This document shows positions 19,118 to 29,053 of a DNA stretch of 64,000 bases, in pieces. The stretch comes from Providencia heimbachae ATCC 35613. Lineage in GTDB: Bacteria > Pseudomonadota > Gammaproteobacteria > Enterobacterales > Enterobacteriaceae. The number at the start of each line of letters is the position of its first letter. Position 1 is the first letter of the stretch. Location of the stretch: positions 1-64,000 of the forward strand of contig NZ_LXEW01000022.1 of the NCBI RefSeq assembly GCF_001655055.1, read 5' to 3'. The notes beneath the pieces are model-generated. The model saw only the letters and a list, made by a program, of their open reading frames with translations, was not told the DNA's origin and searched no databases. A program made the position numbers and the translations under genes.

Positions 19118-19513
19118 ATGACAACAAAACGTAAACCCTATGTCAGGGAAATGAAGGGCGATTGGTGGCAAAACCTCGGTTTCTACCGCTTTTACATCAT
19201 GCGTGAAAGTACCTCCGTTCTTCAGGTCTGGTTTAGTCTTTTAATCCTGTACGGGGTATTTGCGCTAAAAAGCGGTCCTGAGTCTTGGGCCGGCTTTGTT
19301 GGGTTCTTAAGTAACCCAATCATTCTTATCATTAACGTGATCACATTGGCTGCAACATTGCTTCATACCACAACTTGGTTCAAGCTTGCACCAAAAGCCG
19401 TAGGTATCGTTATTAAAGATAAGAAAATGCCAGAAGAACCGGTTGTTAAAGGCTTCTGGGTAGTTACGATAATTGTTACTGCGGCTATTTTAGCTTTCGC
19501 ATTACTCTATTAA
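19118..19513 (+). CDS. frdC: FrdC, fumarate reductase membrane anchor
   Basis: A 131-residue protein with three transmembrane helices and the conserved N-terminal [14 protein letters not shown], which contains residues of the quinone site. It anchors FrdAB to the inner membrane with FrdD. It follows frdB after 13 bases with AAGGAG before the start. Confidence 0.96.
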   Translation: MTTKRKPYVREMKGDWWQNLGFYRFYIMRESTSVLQVWFSLLILYGVFALKSGPESWAGFVGFLSNPIILIINVITLAATLLHTTTWFKLAPKAVGIVIKDKKMPEEPVVKGFWVVTIIVTAAILAFALLY

Positions 19514-19528
19514 TCTAAGGAGAATCTG

Positions 19529-19882
19529 ATGAATCTAACGCCTAAACGTTCCGATGAACCGATTTTCTGGGGATTATTTGGTGCTGGTGGTATGTGGAGT
19601 GCCATTATTGGCCCTGCAATCATTATCCTATTAGGAATTTTAATTCCGTTGGGTGTCGCCCCAGAAATGCTAAGCTATGAACGCATCATGGCGTTCAGCC
19701 AAAGCTTTATCGGTCGCATTTTCTTACTATTAATGATTATTTTGCCTGTATGGTGTGGTATGCACCGTATTCACCATACATTGCACGATTTTAAAGTGCA
19801 TGTCCCAGCAACAAAATGGGTGTTCTATGGTGGCTCTGCAATCATTAGCGTTATCGCACTAATCGGTGTATTTACACTGTAA
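19529..19882 (+). CDS. frdD: FrdD, fumarate reductase membrane anchor
   Basis: A 117-residue protein with three transmembrane helices and conserved [14 protein letters not shown]. It forms the menaquinol-binding anchor with FrdC. It is the last gene of frdABCD, with AAGGAG before the start and a terminator behind. Confidence 0.96.
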   Translation: MNLTPKRSDEPIFWGLFGAGGMWSAIIGPAIIILLGILIPLGVAPEMLSYERIMAFSQSFIGRIFLLLMIILPVWCGMHRIHHTLHDFKVHVPATKWVFYGGSAIISVIALIGVFTL

Positions 19883-19904
19883 TTGCGAAATTAATGAAAT
19901 AGAC

Positions 19905-19942
19905 ATACCCCATTTGCCATTGAGCGATGGGGTATTTTTTTA
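19905..19942. terminator. Terminator between frdD and tetR
   Basis: ATACCCCAT...ATGGGGTAT (19905-19913 with 19927-19935) followed by T7. It lies between convergent frdD and tetR. Confidence 0.85.
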
Positions 19943-19950
19943 TACCAAGA

Positions 19951-20580
<630 letters not shown>

Positions 20581-20592
20581 TCATATTTGTTG

Positions 20593-20644
20593 TTGACACT
20601 CTATCACTGATAGGGATATATTCCAACTCTATCAACGATAGAGA
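20593..20644. promoter_or_regulatory. tetA promoter with two tet operators
   Basis: Two operators are seen: TCTATCACTGATAGGGA (20600-20616) and TCTATCAACGATAGAGA (20628-20644), the standard paired tetO layout. A -35 TTGACA (20593-20598) and -10 TATATT (20617-20622), spaced 18, point to tetA. TetR at both sites would shut tetA and tetR until drug binds. Confidence 0.92.
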
Positions 20645-20652
20645 AATTAAAT

Positions 20653-21846
20653 ATGAATAAATCTGCCATGATTGCATTAGCGATCACCGCCCTTGATGCG
20701 ATTGGGATCGGGCTAATTATGCCTGTTTTACCCGCCCTATTACGCGAATATGTCACATCAGAGAACTTAGCTAATCACTACGGCATTCTTTTAGCGCTGT
20801 ATGCCATTATGCAAGTTTTTTGCGCGCCCATTTTAGGTAAGTGGTCAGATAAATTCGGCCGTCGCCCAATATTGTTGTTATCCCTGATTGGAGCAGCTTT
20901 GGATTACACTTTATTGGCAGTTTCTAGCTCACTTTGGATGCTGTATATCGGGCGATTAATTTCCGGGATCACTGGCGCAACCGGTGCAGTTGCAGCATCT
21001 GTTATTGCGGATACCACCACACCTACCGATAGAACTAAATGGTTTGGTCGACTGGGAGCGGCATTTGGCGTTGGGCTTATTGCAGGCCCTGCTATTGGTG
21101 GCTTTGCTGGGCAATATTCCCCTCATTTACCCTTTGTGATTGCCGCTATTCTTAATGCCTGTACGTTTATTGTTGTCTTTATTATTTTTAACGATAAAAA
21201 GAAAGACGTAAAAAGCGATAACAGTGCAAGCATTGAACATACTCCAGACCATTTTTATCACGCAGTTAAACCCATTTTATTATTACTACTGGTTTTCTTC
21301 ACCGCGCAGTTGATTGGCCAAATACCCGCAACAACATGGGTTTTATTTACTGAAAGCCGTTTTCAGTGGGATAGCATGGCCGTAGGTTTATCTCTTGCGG
21401 GTCTTGGCGTTATGCACGCTTTATTTCAAGCTTTTATGGCCGGAGCGATTACCAAGCGATTTAGTGAAAAAACGACAATTATTGTAGGCTTTATTGCCGA
21501 TGGAACTGCCTTTATTTTATTGTCACTGATTACTCAGGGCTGGATGATTATACCCACACTAATCTTACTTGCTGGCGGTGGTATTGCACTTCCCGCTTTA
21601 CAAGGGTTAATGTCTACGCAAGTCAATCAACAAAACCAAGGTAAACTGCAAGGTATTTTAGTGAGCCTCACTAACATTAGTGGTGTCATTGGCCCGCTAA
21701 TATTCAGCTTTATCTTTGGCAAAACCCTCGATATATGGGATGGCTGGGTATGGCTAATAGGTGCGACACTCTATGTTATGATCATTTTTATTTATTTGTT
21801 TTTTTCTAAAAGGATTAAAAGTACGACAATTCAATTAAAAGTGTGA
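20653..21846 (+). CDS. tetA: TetA, tetracycline:H+ antiporter
   Basis: A 397-residue MFS efflux pump with 12 transmembrane helices. The loop 2-3 motif A is GKWSDKFGRRP (residues 62-72, with Asp66), and the helix 1 signature LDAIGIGLIMPVLP and helix 4-5 region SGITGATGAVAASVIADTT are those of group 1 Tet pumps. It exports the tetracycline-Mg complex. By eye it is related to TetA(B)/(D)/(H) but a distinct class. No IS or transposon ends flank tetRA. Confidence 0.93.
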   Translation: MNKSAMIALAITALDAIGIGLIMPVLPALLREYVTSENLANHYGILLALYAIMQVFCAPILGKWSDKFGRRPILLLSLIGAALDYTLLAVSSSLWMLYIGRLISGITGATGAVAASVIADTTTPTDRTKWFGRLGAAFGVGLIAGPAIGGFAGQYSPHLPFVIAAILNACTFIVVFIIFNDKKKDVKSDNSASIEHTPDHFYHAVKPILLLLLVFFTAQLIGQIPATTWVLFTESRFQWDSMAVGLSLAGLGVMHALFQAFMAGAITKRFSEKTTIIVGFIADGTAFILLSLITQGWMIIPTLILLAGGGIALPALQGLMSTQVNQQNQGKLQGILVSLTNISGVIGPLIFSFIFGKTLDIWDGWVWLIGATLYVMIIFIYLFFSKRIKSTTIQLKV

Positions 21847-21958
21847 GCCAAAATATAAAGCAACGCAATCCGATTAATTTTAGGATAAACCGCTTAGGTG
21901 CTATCATGTTTTTGCTCACGTAGTGCTATCTGCAATAATTGGTGAAGAGACAAAATTA

Positions 21959-22540
21959 ATGACAATACAACCTAAAAAACCAAGAACTAAGCCTGCCGAA
22001 GAAAGGTTAGATGACTTGATGAATGCGGCGGAAAAACTCTTTCTTTCCAAGGGATTCATAAATACAACGGTGAGTGAGATTGTATTGTCAGCTAATGTCG
22101 CAAAAGGGACTTTTTATCATTATTTTCAATCGAAAAATGACATTATGGACGCATTGCGAACCCGTTATATGGACTGGTATTTAGAGAATATTAAAAAGGC
22201 TTTAATTAGCCCAACAAATGCCACTCAGAAACTAAAAGCATGGTGTGAAAATAGCATCAAATATTATGTCGAAAAAAGAGAAGTTCATGACATGTTATTT
22301 CATGACGAATACCATGGTCGTAATAATACCCATGAACAACGCGCTATCGAGCAGATAAAAGAAATCCTCGCATTAGGCGAAAAAAATAAAGAATGGCAAC
22401 CACTACCGCCTAATTTAATGGCAACAATAATTTACCATTCCATGCATGCCGCCGTGGACAATTTAGCGATAAGCACTGAATATAATCAGGATAATTTAGG
22501 TGAACTACTCTTCCAACGTTTTAGTCAGTTGCTGAAATAA
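21959..22540 (+). CDS. TetR/AcrR-family transcriptional regulator
   Basis: A 193-residue regulator with an N-terminal HTH (NTTVSEIVLSANVAKGTFYHYFQSKNDIM) and a variable ligand domain. The ATG at 21959 is preferred to an upstream GTG at 21923, which lacks a ribosome binding site. It lies on the same strand as tetA, 112 bases downstream, and is unrelated to the tetracycline repressor outside the HTH fold. Its ligand and targets are unknown; it might control tetA-side genes or the divergently placed sugE. Confidence 0.8.
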   Translation: MTIQPKKPRTKPAEERLDDLMNAAEKLFLSKGFINTTVSEIVLSANVAKGTFYHYFQSKNDIMDALRTRYMDWYLENIKKALISPTNATQKLKAWCENSIKYYVEKREVHDMLFHDEYHGRNNTHEQRAIEQIKEILALGEKNKEWQPLPPNLMATIIYHSMHAAVDNLAISTEYNQDNLGELLFQRFSQLLK

Positions 22541-22660
22541 CCCACCATAAATGCCCCATAGCAGCTACAAATACAAAGTATGGCTTCCCTATCCATAAGC
22601 TGGATGGTAATACAGGAACTGTGATTGTTTCCCAACAAATTTTTTATTTTAGTTAGGCAT

Positions 22661-22690
22661 AAAAACGGGCGCTAATATAAGCGCCCGTGA
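22661..22690 (-). terminator. Terminator of sugE
   Basis: ACGGGCGCT...AGCGCCCGT (22665-22673 with 22680-22688); read on the minus strand it is followed by a T run. It lies 20 bases past the sugE stop. Confidence 0.85.
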
Positions 22691-22707
22691 TAATCCTATA
22701 AATAGGT

Positions 22708-23022
22708 TTAGCTTGAAACTTTCAAACCAATTAAGCCCGCAACGATCAGCCCTAAGCTTAATAGACGAAATATATTTGCTGACTCTCCGAGGAAAATAAT
22801 TCCTACGATTGCCGTACCGACAGCACCAATACCCGTCCAAATGGCATAAGCCGTTCCCGCAGGTAAGTCCCGCATGGCATAGGCAAGTAGCCCCATACTC
22901 GCAATAATTGCGACAATAGTGATAATACTCGGTGTGAGGCGTGTAAAACCATGGGTATATTTTAACCCTACCGCCCAAACAATTTCTAACAAACCCGCAA
23001 ATAAGAGGATGATCCAGGCCAT
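22708..23022 (-). CDS. sugE: Gdx/SugE, guanidinium exporter of the SMR family
   Basis: A 104-residue protein with four transmembrane helices and the conserved Glu13 in [16 protein letters not shown]. The Gdx subtype exports guanidinium in exchange for protons. The start at 23022 (MAWIILL) is preferred to 23028 because the GGGAG box is 8 bases from it but only 2 from the earlier ATG, and E. coli SugE begins at the equivalent residue. A guanidine-II riboswitch precedes it. Confidence 0.95.
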   Translation of the reverse strand: MAWIILLFAGLLEIVWAVGLKYTHGFTRLTPSIITIVAIIASMGLLAYAMRDLPAGTAYAIWTGIGAVGTAIVGIIFLGESANIFRLLSLGLIVAGLIGLKVSS

Positions 23023-23045
23023 TGCCATTACTCCCGTAAACTACT

Positions 23046-23090
23046 CAGGGTCGTCCCCATTATTTGAACGTTTATTCAGGTCGTCCTGAA
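23046..23090 (-). promoter_or_regulatory. Guanidine-II (mini-ykkC) riboswitch
   Basis: On the minus strand two small hairpins with identical ACGA loops follow each other: TTCAGG-ACGA-CCTGAA (23075-23090) and GGG-ACGA-CCC (23048-23057), joined by about 17 bases. Twin stem-loops with ACGR loops define the mini-ykkC motif. The second hairpin ends about 14 bases before the sugE Shine-Dalgarno, which suggests control of translation by guanidinium. Confidence 0.92.
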
Positions 23091-23288
23091 TACGTATGAT
23101 GTGAATTAAGATTATAAACGTTCAGTTTCTAAGACTCAAGCCACTAAAAATAACCAATAAAGCTAGCCTAACAACAAAATTTAACCCATTTATGCTTTAT
23201 TTTCCAACAAAGCACCATTGCTATCGCACTATTTGATATCCAAAGGTAAAGTAACAAATCCTACCTAGAATGATTATCGAGAAATAGC

Positions 23289-24197
23289 ATGAGTTTCAAA
23301 GACATATTATTAGCCCTTTGCGTAGTCATTATTTGGGGGGTTAACTTCGTTATTATTAAGCTTGGCGTTACGGCTCTACCACCTTTATTACTTGGCGCAT
23401 TACGCTTTGTTTTTGTGGCATTTCCCGCTATTTTTATTTTTAAGCGTCCTAATATTCCATTTAAATTACTTCTGCTCTATGGATTAACAATTAGCTTTGG
23501 CCAATTTGCCTTTCTATTTTGTGCCATACGGGTCGGGATGCCCGCAGGAATTACATCGGTCATTTTACAATCACAGGCATTTTTCACCCTGCTATTAGGG
23601 GCGATGATATTAAAAGAATCCTTACAAGTGACGCATTTCATTGGCATGTTTATTGCGATTGCAGGGTTGACTGTTTTAGCTAATGGCGCAACCGCAGGTG
23701 GATTAGATGACATCCCATTCCTAGGCTTGATGTTTACATTAATTGCTGGCCTATCATGGGCTTGTGGAAATATCACTAATAGAATCATCATGCAAAACCA
23801 AGATAAAGAAAAATGCAGTGCTCTCTCATTGGTTAGCTGGAGCGCACTTATTCCAATTATTCCGTTCTTGCTCAGCTCATGGATTTTTGAGGGAGAGGAA
23901 GCCATTGTGCAGGGGTTATCCGGCTTCAACTGGCCCATATTTGGTATGATCATGTACCTTGCTTATTTATCAACCTTTGTGGGTTATGGTCTTTGGGGTG
24001 TACTTCTTGGGCGCTATGAAGCATGGCGAGTTGCTCCCTTCTCACTTCTGGTACCCGTCTTTGGGTTAAGCAGTAGTGCATTGTTTCTTGGGGAGCACAT
24101 AAATGGCGTACAAGTTGCTGGCCTTATTCTGATCATGCTAGGTCTTATTATGACGCTTTTCGGAAAAAAATTGATCCAATATTTTAGGCACGCTTAA
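23289..24197 (+). CDS. eamA: EamA-family exporter
   Basis: A 302-residue DMT-superfamily protein with ten transmembrane helices in two EamA repeats. It is close by eye to E. coli EamA/YdeD (YGLTISFGQFAFLFCAIRVGMPAG, LLGRYEAWRVAPFSLLVPV), which exports cysteine-pathway metabolites such as O-acetylserine. The substrate in this organism is inferred. It is divergent from sugE. Confidence 0.8.
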   Translation: MSFKDILLALCVVIIWGVNFVIIKLGVTALPPLLLGALRFVFVAFPAIFIFKRPNIPFKLLLLYGLTISFGQFAFLFCAIRVGMPAGITSVILQSQAFFTLLLGAMILKESLQVTHFIGMFIAIAGLTVLANGATAGGLDDIPFLGLMFTLIAGLSWACGNITNRIIMQNQDKEKCSALSLVSWSALIPIIPFLLSSWIFEGEEAIVQGLSGFNWPIFGMIMYLAYLSTFVGYGLWGVLLGRYEAWRVAPFSLLVPVFGLSSSALFLGEHINGVQVAGLILIMLGLIMTLFGKKLIQYFRHA

Positions 24198-24549
24198 GAT
24201 AACCAATTTAAAAGCCGGAAGTTTTTGCTTTCGGTTTGTTTACCTCAACTTTATTGTTTGTTTTATACTACTCATCCGACAAAACGCAAAAAAAAAGAGA
24301 TAACACCAACTTAAGCGATATAATCAGCAAATAACATACAACCTCACATTGCGACTAGCTGAAAACAAGATAAAATCCAATTATTCATCATAAATTAGTG
24401 ATATGAATTGCAATAATGAAATTTATCTAAAATTTCAACTAGGTGTCTCGTTTTAGCTACTTTTTCTTTCCCTTAAGTATGGCTATATCTTTCCCAGTTT
24501 CACTTAAATTAATAACAATTAATCATTAATTGAATGGATGGGGATGGCT
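24198..24549. other. Intergenic region before cstA
   Basis: AT-rich, no ORF or strong hairpin. A degenerate CRP-like stretch (GTGATATGAATTGCA, near 24398) is the only regulatory hint; cstA is CRP-activated in E. coli. Confidence 0.3.
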
Positions 24550-26643
24550 ATGGGTAAACAATTAATTTGGATTGTTCTCGCTCTGCTTGGTGCATTTGCG
24601 CTCGGGTATGTGGCTTTAAACCGAGGTGAGCAAATAAATGCACTATGGATAGTTGTTGCAGCTGTTTGTATCTATCTGGTTGCATACCGCTATTATGGGC
24701 TTTTTATCGCAAAAAAAGTGCTACAAGTTGATGAAACTCGGATGACACCGGCAATTCGTCATAACGATGGGCTCGATTACGTTCCTACTGATAAAAAAGT
24801 ATTATTTGGTCACCATTTTGCCGCCATCGCAGGTGCAGGCCCGCTTGTCGGCCCTGTTCTTGCTGCTCAAATGGGTTATTTACCGGGCATGCTTTGGCTC
24901 ATTGCAGGGGTTGTGCTTGCCGGTGCTGTGCAAGACTTTATGGTGCTGTTTGTTTCAACACGCCGTGATGGCCGCTCTCTTGGTGAGTTAGTTAAAGAAG
25001 AGATGGGCAACACGGCCGGTATTCTCGCCTTAATTGCGTGTTTTATGATCATGGTTATTATTTTAGCCGTACTGGCTATGATCGTGGTTAAAGCATTGAC
25101 TCACAGCCCTTGGGGAACCTATACCGTTGCATTTACGATCCCTCTCGCTATCTTTATGGGAATTTATACACGGTATATTCGCCCCGGTCGTATTGGGGAA
25201 GTATCCATTATTGGTTTAGTGTTCCTCGTTTTTGCCATTATTTCTGGCGGCTGGGTTGCTGAGAGTGAAACATGGGCGCCTTACTTTGACTACACGGGTG
25301 TTCAGCTAACTTGGATGTTGGTCGGTTATGGTTTTGTGGCTGCCGTTCTCCCCGTCTGGCTATTACTTGCACCACGTGACTATCTTTCTACATTTCTAAA
25401 AATTGGTACCATTATTGGGCTAGCAATTGGGATCGTCATTTTAAATCCTAATCTGCAAATGCCTGCACTAACCAAATATATTGATGGTACAGGTCCTGTA
25501 TGGGCTGGAGATCTCTTTCCATTCTTGTTTATCACGATTGCCTGTGGTGCGGTTTCGGGCTTCCATGCTTTGATTGCATCGGGCACTACACCAAAAATGT
25601 TAGCCAATGAAAATCAAGCTTGTTTTATTGGTTATGGCGGTATGTTGATGGAGTCATTCGTTGCCATCATGGCTTTAGTTGCAGCCTGTGTCATTGACCC
25701 CGGTGTTTACTTTGCAATGAATAGCCCATTGGCGATGTTAGCCCCAGCAGGAACGCAAGACGTGGTGGCATCTGCGGCTCAAGTAGTGAGCAGCTGGGGC
25801 TTTAGTATTACCCCTGAGCAACTGACAACCATTGCCAATGAAGTCGGTGAAAATAGTATTATCTCTCGAGCGGGGGGAGCACCTACACTGGCTGTCGGCA
25901 TGGCATATATTCTTCATGGCGCCCTTGGCGGAATGATGAATGTGGCATTCTGGTACCATTTCGCTATTTTGTTTGAAGCACTGTTTATTCTTACTGCCGT
26001 AGATGCTGGAACACGAGCAGCCCGCTTTATGCTACAAGATTTACTCGGTGTTGTTTCTCCTGCGTTGAAACGAACGGATTCTTTACCTGCAAACTTAATC
26101 GCAACGGCGCTGTGTGTGCTTGCTTGGGGCTATTTCCTGCATCAAGGTGTCGTTGACCCACTCGGCGGTATTAATACATTATGGCCTCTGTTTGGTATTG
26201 CTAACCAGATGTTGGCAGGAATGGCGTTGATGCTATGTGCTGTGGTTCTTTTCAAAATGAAACGTCAAAGATACGCATGGGTCGCGCTTATCCCAACGGC
26301 ATGGTTATTAATTTGTACCATGACGGCGGGCTGGGAAAAAACCTTCAGTGAAGATGCACGTGTTGGCTTCCTTGCTGTAGCAAATAAATTCCAAGCAATG
26401 ATTGATAGCGGTAATATTCCAGTACAATACACTGAATCGCAATTAACTCAGCTTATCTTCAATAACCGTTTAGATGCCGGTTTAACTATCTTCTTTATGG
26501 TTGTGGTGGTATTCCTTGCGCTATTCTCAATTCGTACCGCATTAAAAGCATTGAAATCCGATGAACCAACAGCCAATGAAGTTCCTTACGAGCCAATGCC
26601 AGCAAACTACCAAGATATTGTGGCGAACACGCGTCATCATTGA
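24550..26643 (+). CDS. cstA: CstA, pyruvate/peptide transporter of the carbon starvation family
   Basis: A 697-residue membrane protein with about 16-18 hydrophobic segments, almost colinear with E. coli CstA (RHNDGLDYVPTDKKVLFGHH, GYGGMLMESFVAIMALVAAC). CstA imports pyruvate and is linked to peptide use under carbon starvation. ATG codons at 24538 and 24544 are possible starts; 24550 is preferred because GGATGGGG lies 6 bases before it. It is followed by ybdD, the usual partner, but separated from it by repeats. Confidence 0.93.
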   Translation: MGKQLIWIVLALLGAFALGYVALNRGEQINALWIVVAAVCIYLVAYRYYGLFIAKKVLQVDETRMTPAIRHNDGLDYVPTDKKVLFGHHFAAIAGAGPLVGPVLAAQMGYLPGMLWLIAGVVLAGAVQDFMVLFVSTRRDGRSLGELVKEEMGNTAGILALIACFMIMVIILAVLAMIVVKALTHSPWGTYTVAFTIPLAIFMGIYTRYIRPGRIGEVSIIGLVFLVFAIISGGWVAESETWAPYFDYTGVQLTWMLVGYGFVAAVLPVWLLLAPRDYLSTFLKIGTIIGLAIGIVILNPNLQMPALTKYIDGTGPVWAGDLFPFLFITIACGAVSGFHALIASGTTPKMLANENQACFIGYGGMLMESFVAIMALVAACVIDPGVYFAMNSPLAMLAPAGTQDVVASAAQVVSSWGFSITPEQLTTIANEVGENSIISRAGGAPTLAVGMAYILHGALGGMMNVAFWYHFAILFEALFILTAVDAGTRAARFMLQDLLGVVSPALKRTDSLPANLIATALCVLAWGYFLHQGVVDPLGGINTLWPLFGIANQMLAGMALMLCAVVLFKMKRQRYAWVALIPTAWLLICTMTAGWEKTFSEDARVGFLAVANKFQAMIDSGNIPVQYTESQLTQLIFNNRLDAGLTIFFMVVVVFLALFSIRTALKALKSDEPTANEVPYEPMPANYQDIVANTRHH

Positions 26644-26720
26644 TTTTACCGAAGATTGAGAGCTGAAGATTTATTGCTGTTTTTGTTTTAGATATTCACT
26701 CTCTTTTCCAAAACAGCAAT

Positions 26721-26797
26721 ATTAGCAGCGACATCTTCTAAGAAAAATATTAACAGAGACATCTTCTAAGAAAAATATTAACAGAGACATCCTCTAA
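26721..26797. repeat. Short tandem repeat, 28-base unit
   Basis: The unit ATTAGCAGCGACATCTTCTA plus AGAAAAAT occurs at 26721-26748 and again at 26749-26776 with two differences; a third, partial unit starts at 26777 and runs into the ERIC-like element. Confidence 0.85.
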
Positions 26798-26929
26798 ATA
26801 ATTCGTGTTGTAGCTAGGCGGCAAATGAAGATATCCTAGGAGCATAGATAACTATGTGACTAGGGTAGCTAAATGAAGCCAACAACGCTACAACTCGAAG
26901 TATGACGAGGATAAGCTACAACGCAAAAT
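26777..26929. repeat. ERIC-like repeat, copy 1
   Basis: This segment contains TGTTGTAGCTAGGCGG, a central hairpin AGGAGCATAGATAACTATGT, and CCAACAACGCTACAAC. The centre resembles the ERIC core (GGAGC-TTACATAAGTAAGTGAC). It is repeated directly after itself. Confidence 0.8.
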
Positions 26930-27068
26930 ATTAGCAGAGACATCCTCTAAATAGTTTGTGTTGTAGCTAGGCGGTAAACGAGGATATCCTTAGGAGCATA
27001 CATAAGTATGTGACTAAGGTAGCTGAGTGAAACCAACAACGCTACAACGCAAAATATGACGAGGAATA
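26930..27068. repeat. ERIC-like repeat, copy 2
   Basis: A second copy, about 85-90% like copy 1 by eye, starts with the same AGAGACATCCTCTAAATA lead and holds AGGAGCATACATAAGTATGT in its centre. Its end (TATGACGAGGAATA) reaches to 3 bases before the ybdD start and supplies the ybdD ribosome binding site. Confidence 0.8.
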
Positions 27069-27070
27069 TT

Positions 27071-27268
27071 ATGTTTGGAGCACTGGGTAACGCCGCGAAA
27101 TACCTAGGCCAAGCGGCAAAAATGATGGTTGGGGTTCCTGATTATGACAACTACGTTGCTCATATTAATAAAACCCATCCAGATCAAACGCCAATGACTT
27201 ATGAAGAGTTTTTCAAAGAGCGGCAAGAAGCCCGATATGGTGGTAAAGGTGGGCCGAAGTGCTGCTAA
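27071..27268 (+). CDS. ybdD: YbdD, small CstA-associated protein
   Basis: A 65-residue protein ([17 protein letters not shown], then [10 protein letters not shown] and a C-terminal [11 protein letters not shown]), closely matching YbdD/YjiX. YbdD is needed with CstA for pyruvate uptake. The start at 27071 is chosen over ATG 27056 because GAGG (27061-27064) lies 6 bases before it and the family starts MF. A 427-base repeat region separates it from cstA. Confidence 0.93.
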   Translation: MFGALGNAAKYLGQAAKMMVGVPDYDNYVAHINKTHPDQTPMTYEEFFKERQEARYGGKGGPKCC

Positions 27269-27298
27269 TAGGCATCGTCGGTGTAGAAAAATCACATA

Positions 27299-27334
27299 AA
27301 AAAACCGTGACTTCTTACAAAGCACGGTTTTTTA
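27299..27334. terminator. Terminator between ybdD and efp
   Basis: AAAAACCGTG...CACGGTTTTTT hairpin between convergent genes, with T runs in both directions. Confidence 0.85.
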
Positions 27335-27351
27335 TTTCAATCGATAAAATA

Positions 27352-27918
27352 TTATTTCACACGTGAAACGTATTCGCCTGAACGTGTATCAACCTTAATG
27401 ACTTCGCCGATTTGAACAAACAGAGGAACTTTAACGACTGCACCAGTGCTCAACGTGGCTGGTTTACCACCCGTACCAGCTGTATCACCTTTCAGACCTG
27501 GGTCTGTTTCAACAATTTCTAACTCAACAAAGTTAGGTGGTGTTACCGCGATAGGACGACCATCCCATAGAGTTAAGATGCATTCTGCTTGGTCGATCAA
27601 CCATTTAGCATTGTCACCAACGGTTTTTTCGTCCGCAGCTAATTGCTCGAAAGTTTCATTGTTCATGAAATGCCAGAACTCACCATCGTTATATAGGTAA
27701 GTTAAGTTCATATCCATGACATCCGCGCCTTCGCAAGAATCAGTAGATTTAAACGTTTTTTCCAACAGTTTGTTAGAAATCAGTTTACGCAGACGCACAC
27801 GTGCGAACGCTTGGCCTTTACCCGGTTTAACGAATTCACTTTCAAGAATTGCACACGGCTCACCATCTAACATGATTTTAAGACCTGAGCGGAATTCATT
27901 GGTACTATAAGTAGCCAT
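27352..27918 (-). CDS. efp: EF-P, elongation factor P
   Basis: A 188-residue protein with the KOW-like domain I and two OB domains. Lys34 sits in the loop VKPGKGQAF and is the residue beta-lysylated by EpmA. EF-P relieves ribosome stalling at polyproline stretches. It is divergent from epmB with 44 bases between starts. Its length fits the family. Confidence 0.97.
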   Translation of the reverse strand: MATYSTNEFRSGLKIMLDGEPCAILESEFVKPGKGQAFARVRLRKLISNKLLEKTFKSTDSCEGADVMDMNLTYLYNDGEFWHFMNNETFEQLAADEKTVGDNAKWLIDQAECILTLWDGRPIAVTPPNFVELEIVETDPGLKGDTAGTGGKPATLSTGAVVKVPLFVQIGEVIKVDTRSGEYVSRVK

Positions 27919-27962
27919 GGAGATCCTCTAAATTTATAAACTAAAAATGGCATAGCCAAAAA

Positions 27963-28991
27963 ATGGTCGATATTATAACTCAAAATACCTCATCCAGAGA
28001 AGTCTGGATACAACAACTTGCTGAAGCAATCACTAATCCTGATGAATTACTGCAATTACTCAACTTAGAAAATCATTTACCATCGAAAGAGGGTCATGAT
28101 GCACGTAAATTATTCCCATTACGTGTTCCTCGGCCTTTTGTCTCGCGAATGAAAAAAGGCGATCCATCAGACCCTCTGCTCTTGCAAGTGTTAACCGCAA
28201 AAGCAGAGTTCGATATGCATCCAGGTTTTTCTACTGATCCACTGGAAGAGCAGGATAATGCGATCCCAAGTTTACTACATAAATACCACAACCGTGCATT
28301 GATGCTCGTTAAAGGCGGCTGTGCAGTGAACTGTCGTTACTGTTTTCGCCGACATTTTCCTTATGAAGATAACAAAGGAAATAAAAATAATTGGTTGGTG
28401 GCGGTGGATTATATAAAAAACCACACTGAACTCAATGAAATCATCTTCTCAGGTGGTGATCCTTTAATGGCAAAAGATAATGAACTCGATTGGTTAATTA
28501 GCCAATTAGAGGCAATCCCTCATGTGAAACGCCTTAGAATTCATACTCGTTTACCCGTTGTTATACCCGAACGTATCACTCAAAATCTTTGTGAACGCCT
28601 TTCTCATTCTCGCTTACAAGTCATTATGGTGACGCATGTCAATCATGCTAATGAAATTGATGATGCATTTACAGCCGCAATGCAAAAACTTAAAAATTCG
28701 GGTGTGACATTATTAAACCAAAGTGTATTACTGCGCGGAGTTAACAATAATGTCACCGCATTGGCTAATCTCAGTAATGCGTTATTTGATGCAGGCATTT
28801 TGCCTTATTATTTGCATGTACTGGATAAAGTACAAGGCGCAGCACACTTTTTAGTGAGTGACCAAGAAGCTCGACAGCTCATTCAGCAATTACTGGGAAA
28901 AGTATCAGGATACCTCGTACCGAAACTCGCACGAGAAATTGGTGGTGAGCCAAGCAAGACGTTACTCGACCTCAATTTAAGGCAAAGTTAG
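27963..28991 (+). CDS. epmB: EpmB, lysine 2,3-aminomutase (EF-P modification)
   Basis: A 342-residue radical SAM enzyme with the CxxxCxxC cluster at Cys120/124/127 (GGCAVNCRYCFRRHFPY). It converts L-alpha-lysine to (R)-beta-lysine, which EpmA loads on EF-P. The conserved SGGDPLMAKDNELDW and PYYLHVLDKVQGAAHF segments support KAM family membership. The ATG at 27963 is taken as start. Confidence 0.96.
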   Translation: MVDIITQNTSSREVWIQQLAEAITNPDELLQLLNLENHLPSKEGHDARKLFPLRVPRPFVSRMKKGDPSDPLLLQVLTAKAEFDMHPGFSTDPLEEQDNAIPSLLHKYHNRALMLVKGGCAVNCRYCFRRHFPYEDNKGNKNNWLVAVDYIKNHTELNEIIFSGGDPLMAKDNELDWLISQLEAIPHVKRLRIHTRLPVVIPERITQNLCERLSHSRLQVIMVTHVNHANEIDDAFTAAMQKLKNSGVTLLNQSVLLRGVNNNVTALANLSNALFDAGILPYYLHVLDKVQGAAHFLVSDQEARQLIQQLLGKVSGYLVPKLAREIGGEPSKTLLDLNLRQS

Positions 28992-29000
28992 GCATAAAAA

Positions 29001-29045
29001 AACGCCCGAAGGATTGAAAGTATTCAACCAGAATCGGGCGTTATT
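29001..29045. terminator. Terminator between epmB and yjeI
   Basis: CGCCCGA (29003-29009) pairs with TCGGGCG (29034-29040), with an A run before and a T-rich tail after; it lies between convergent genes. Confidence 0.75.
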
Positions 29046-29053
29046 TATTCATT

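Noticed and set aside
22649..22978. 109-codon frame overlapping sugE on the same strand
   Set aside because: It is a frame-shifted reading of sugE without family features; the sugE frame has the riboswitch and a matched start.
26721..27068. CRISPR array
   Set aside because: The repeats are directly adjacent without unique spacers and carry ERIC-like cores; no cas genes are present.
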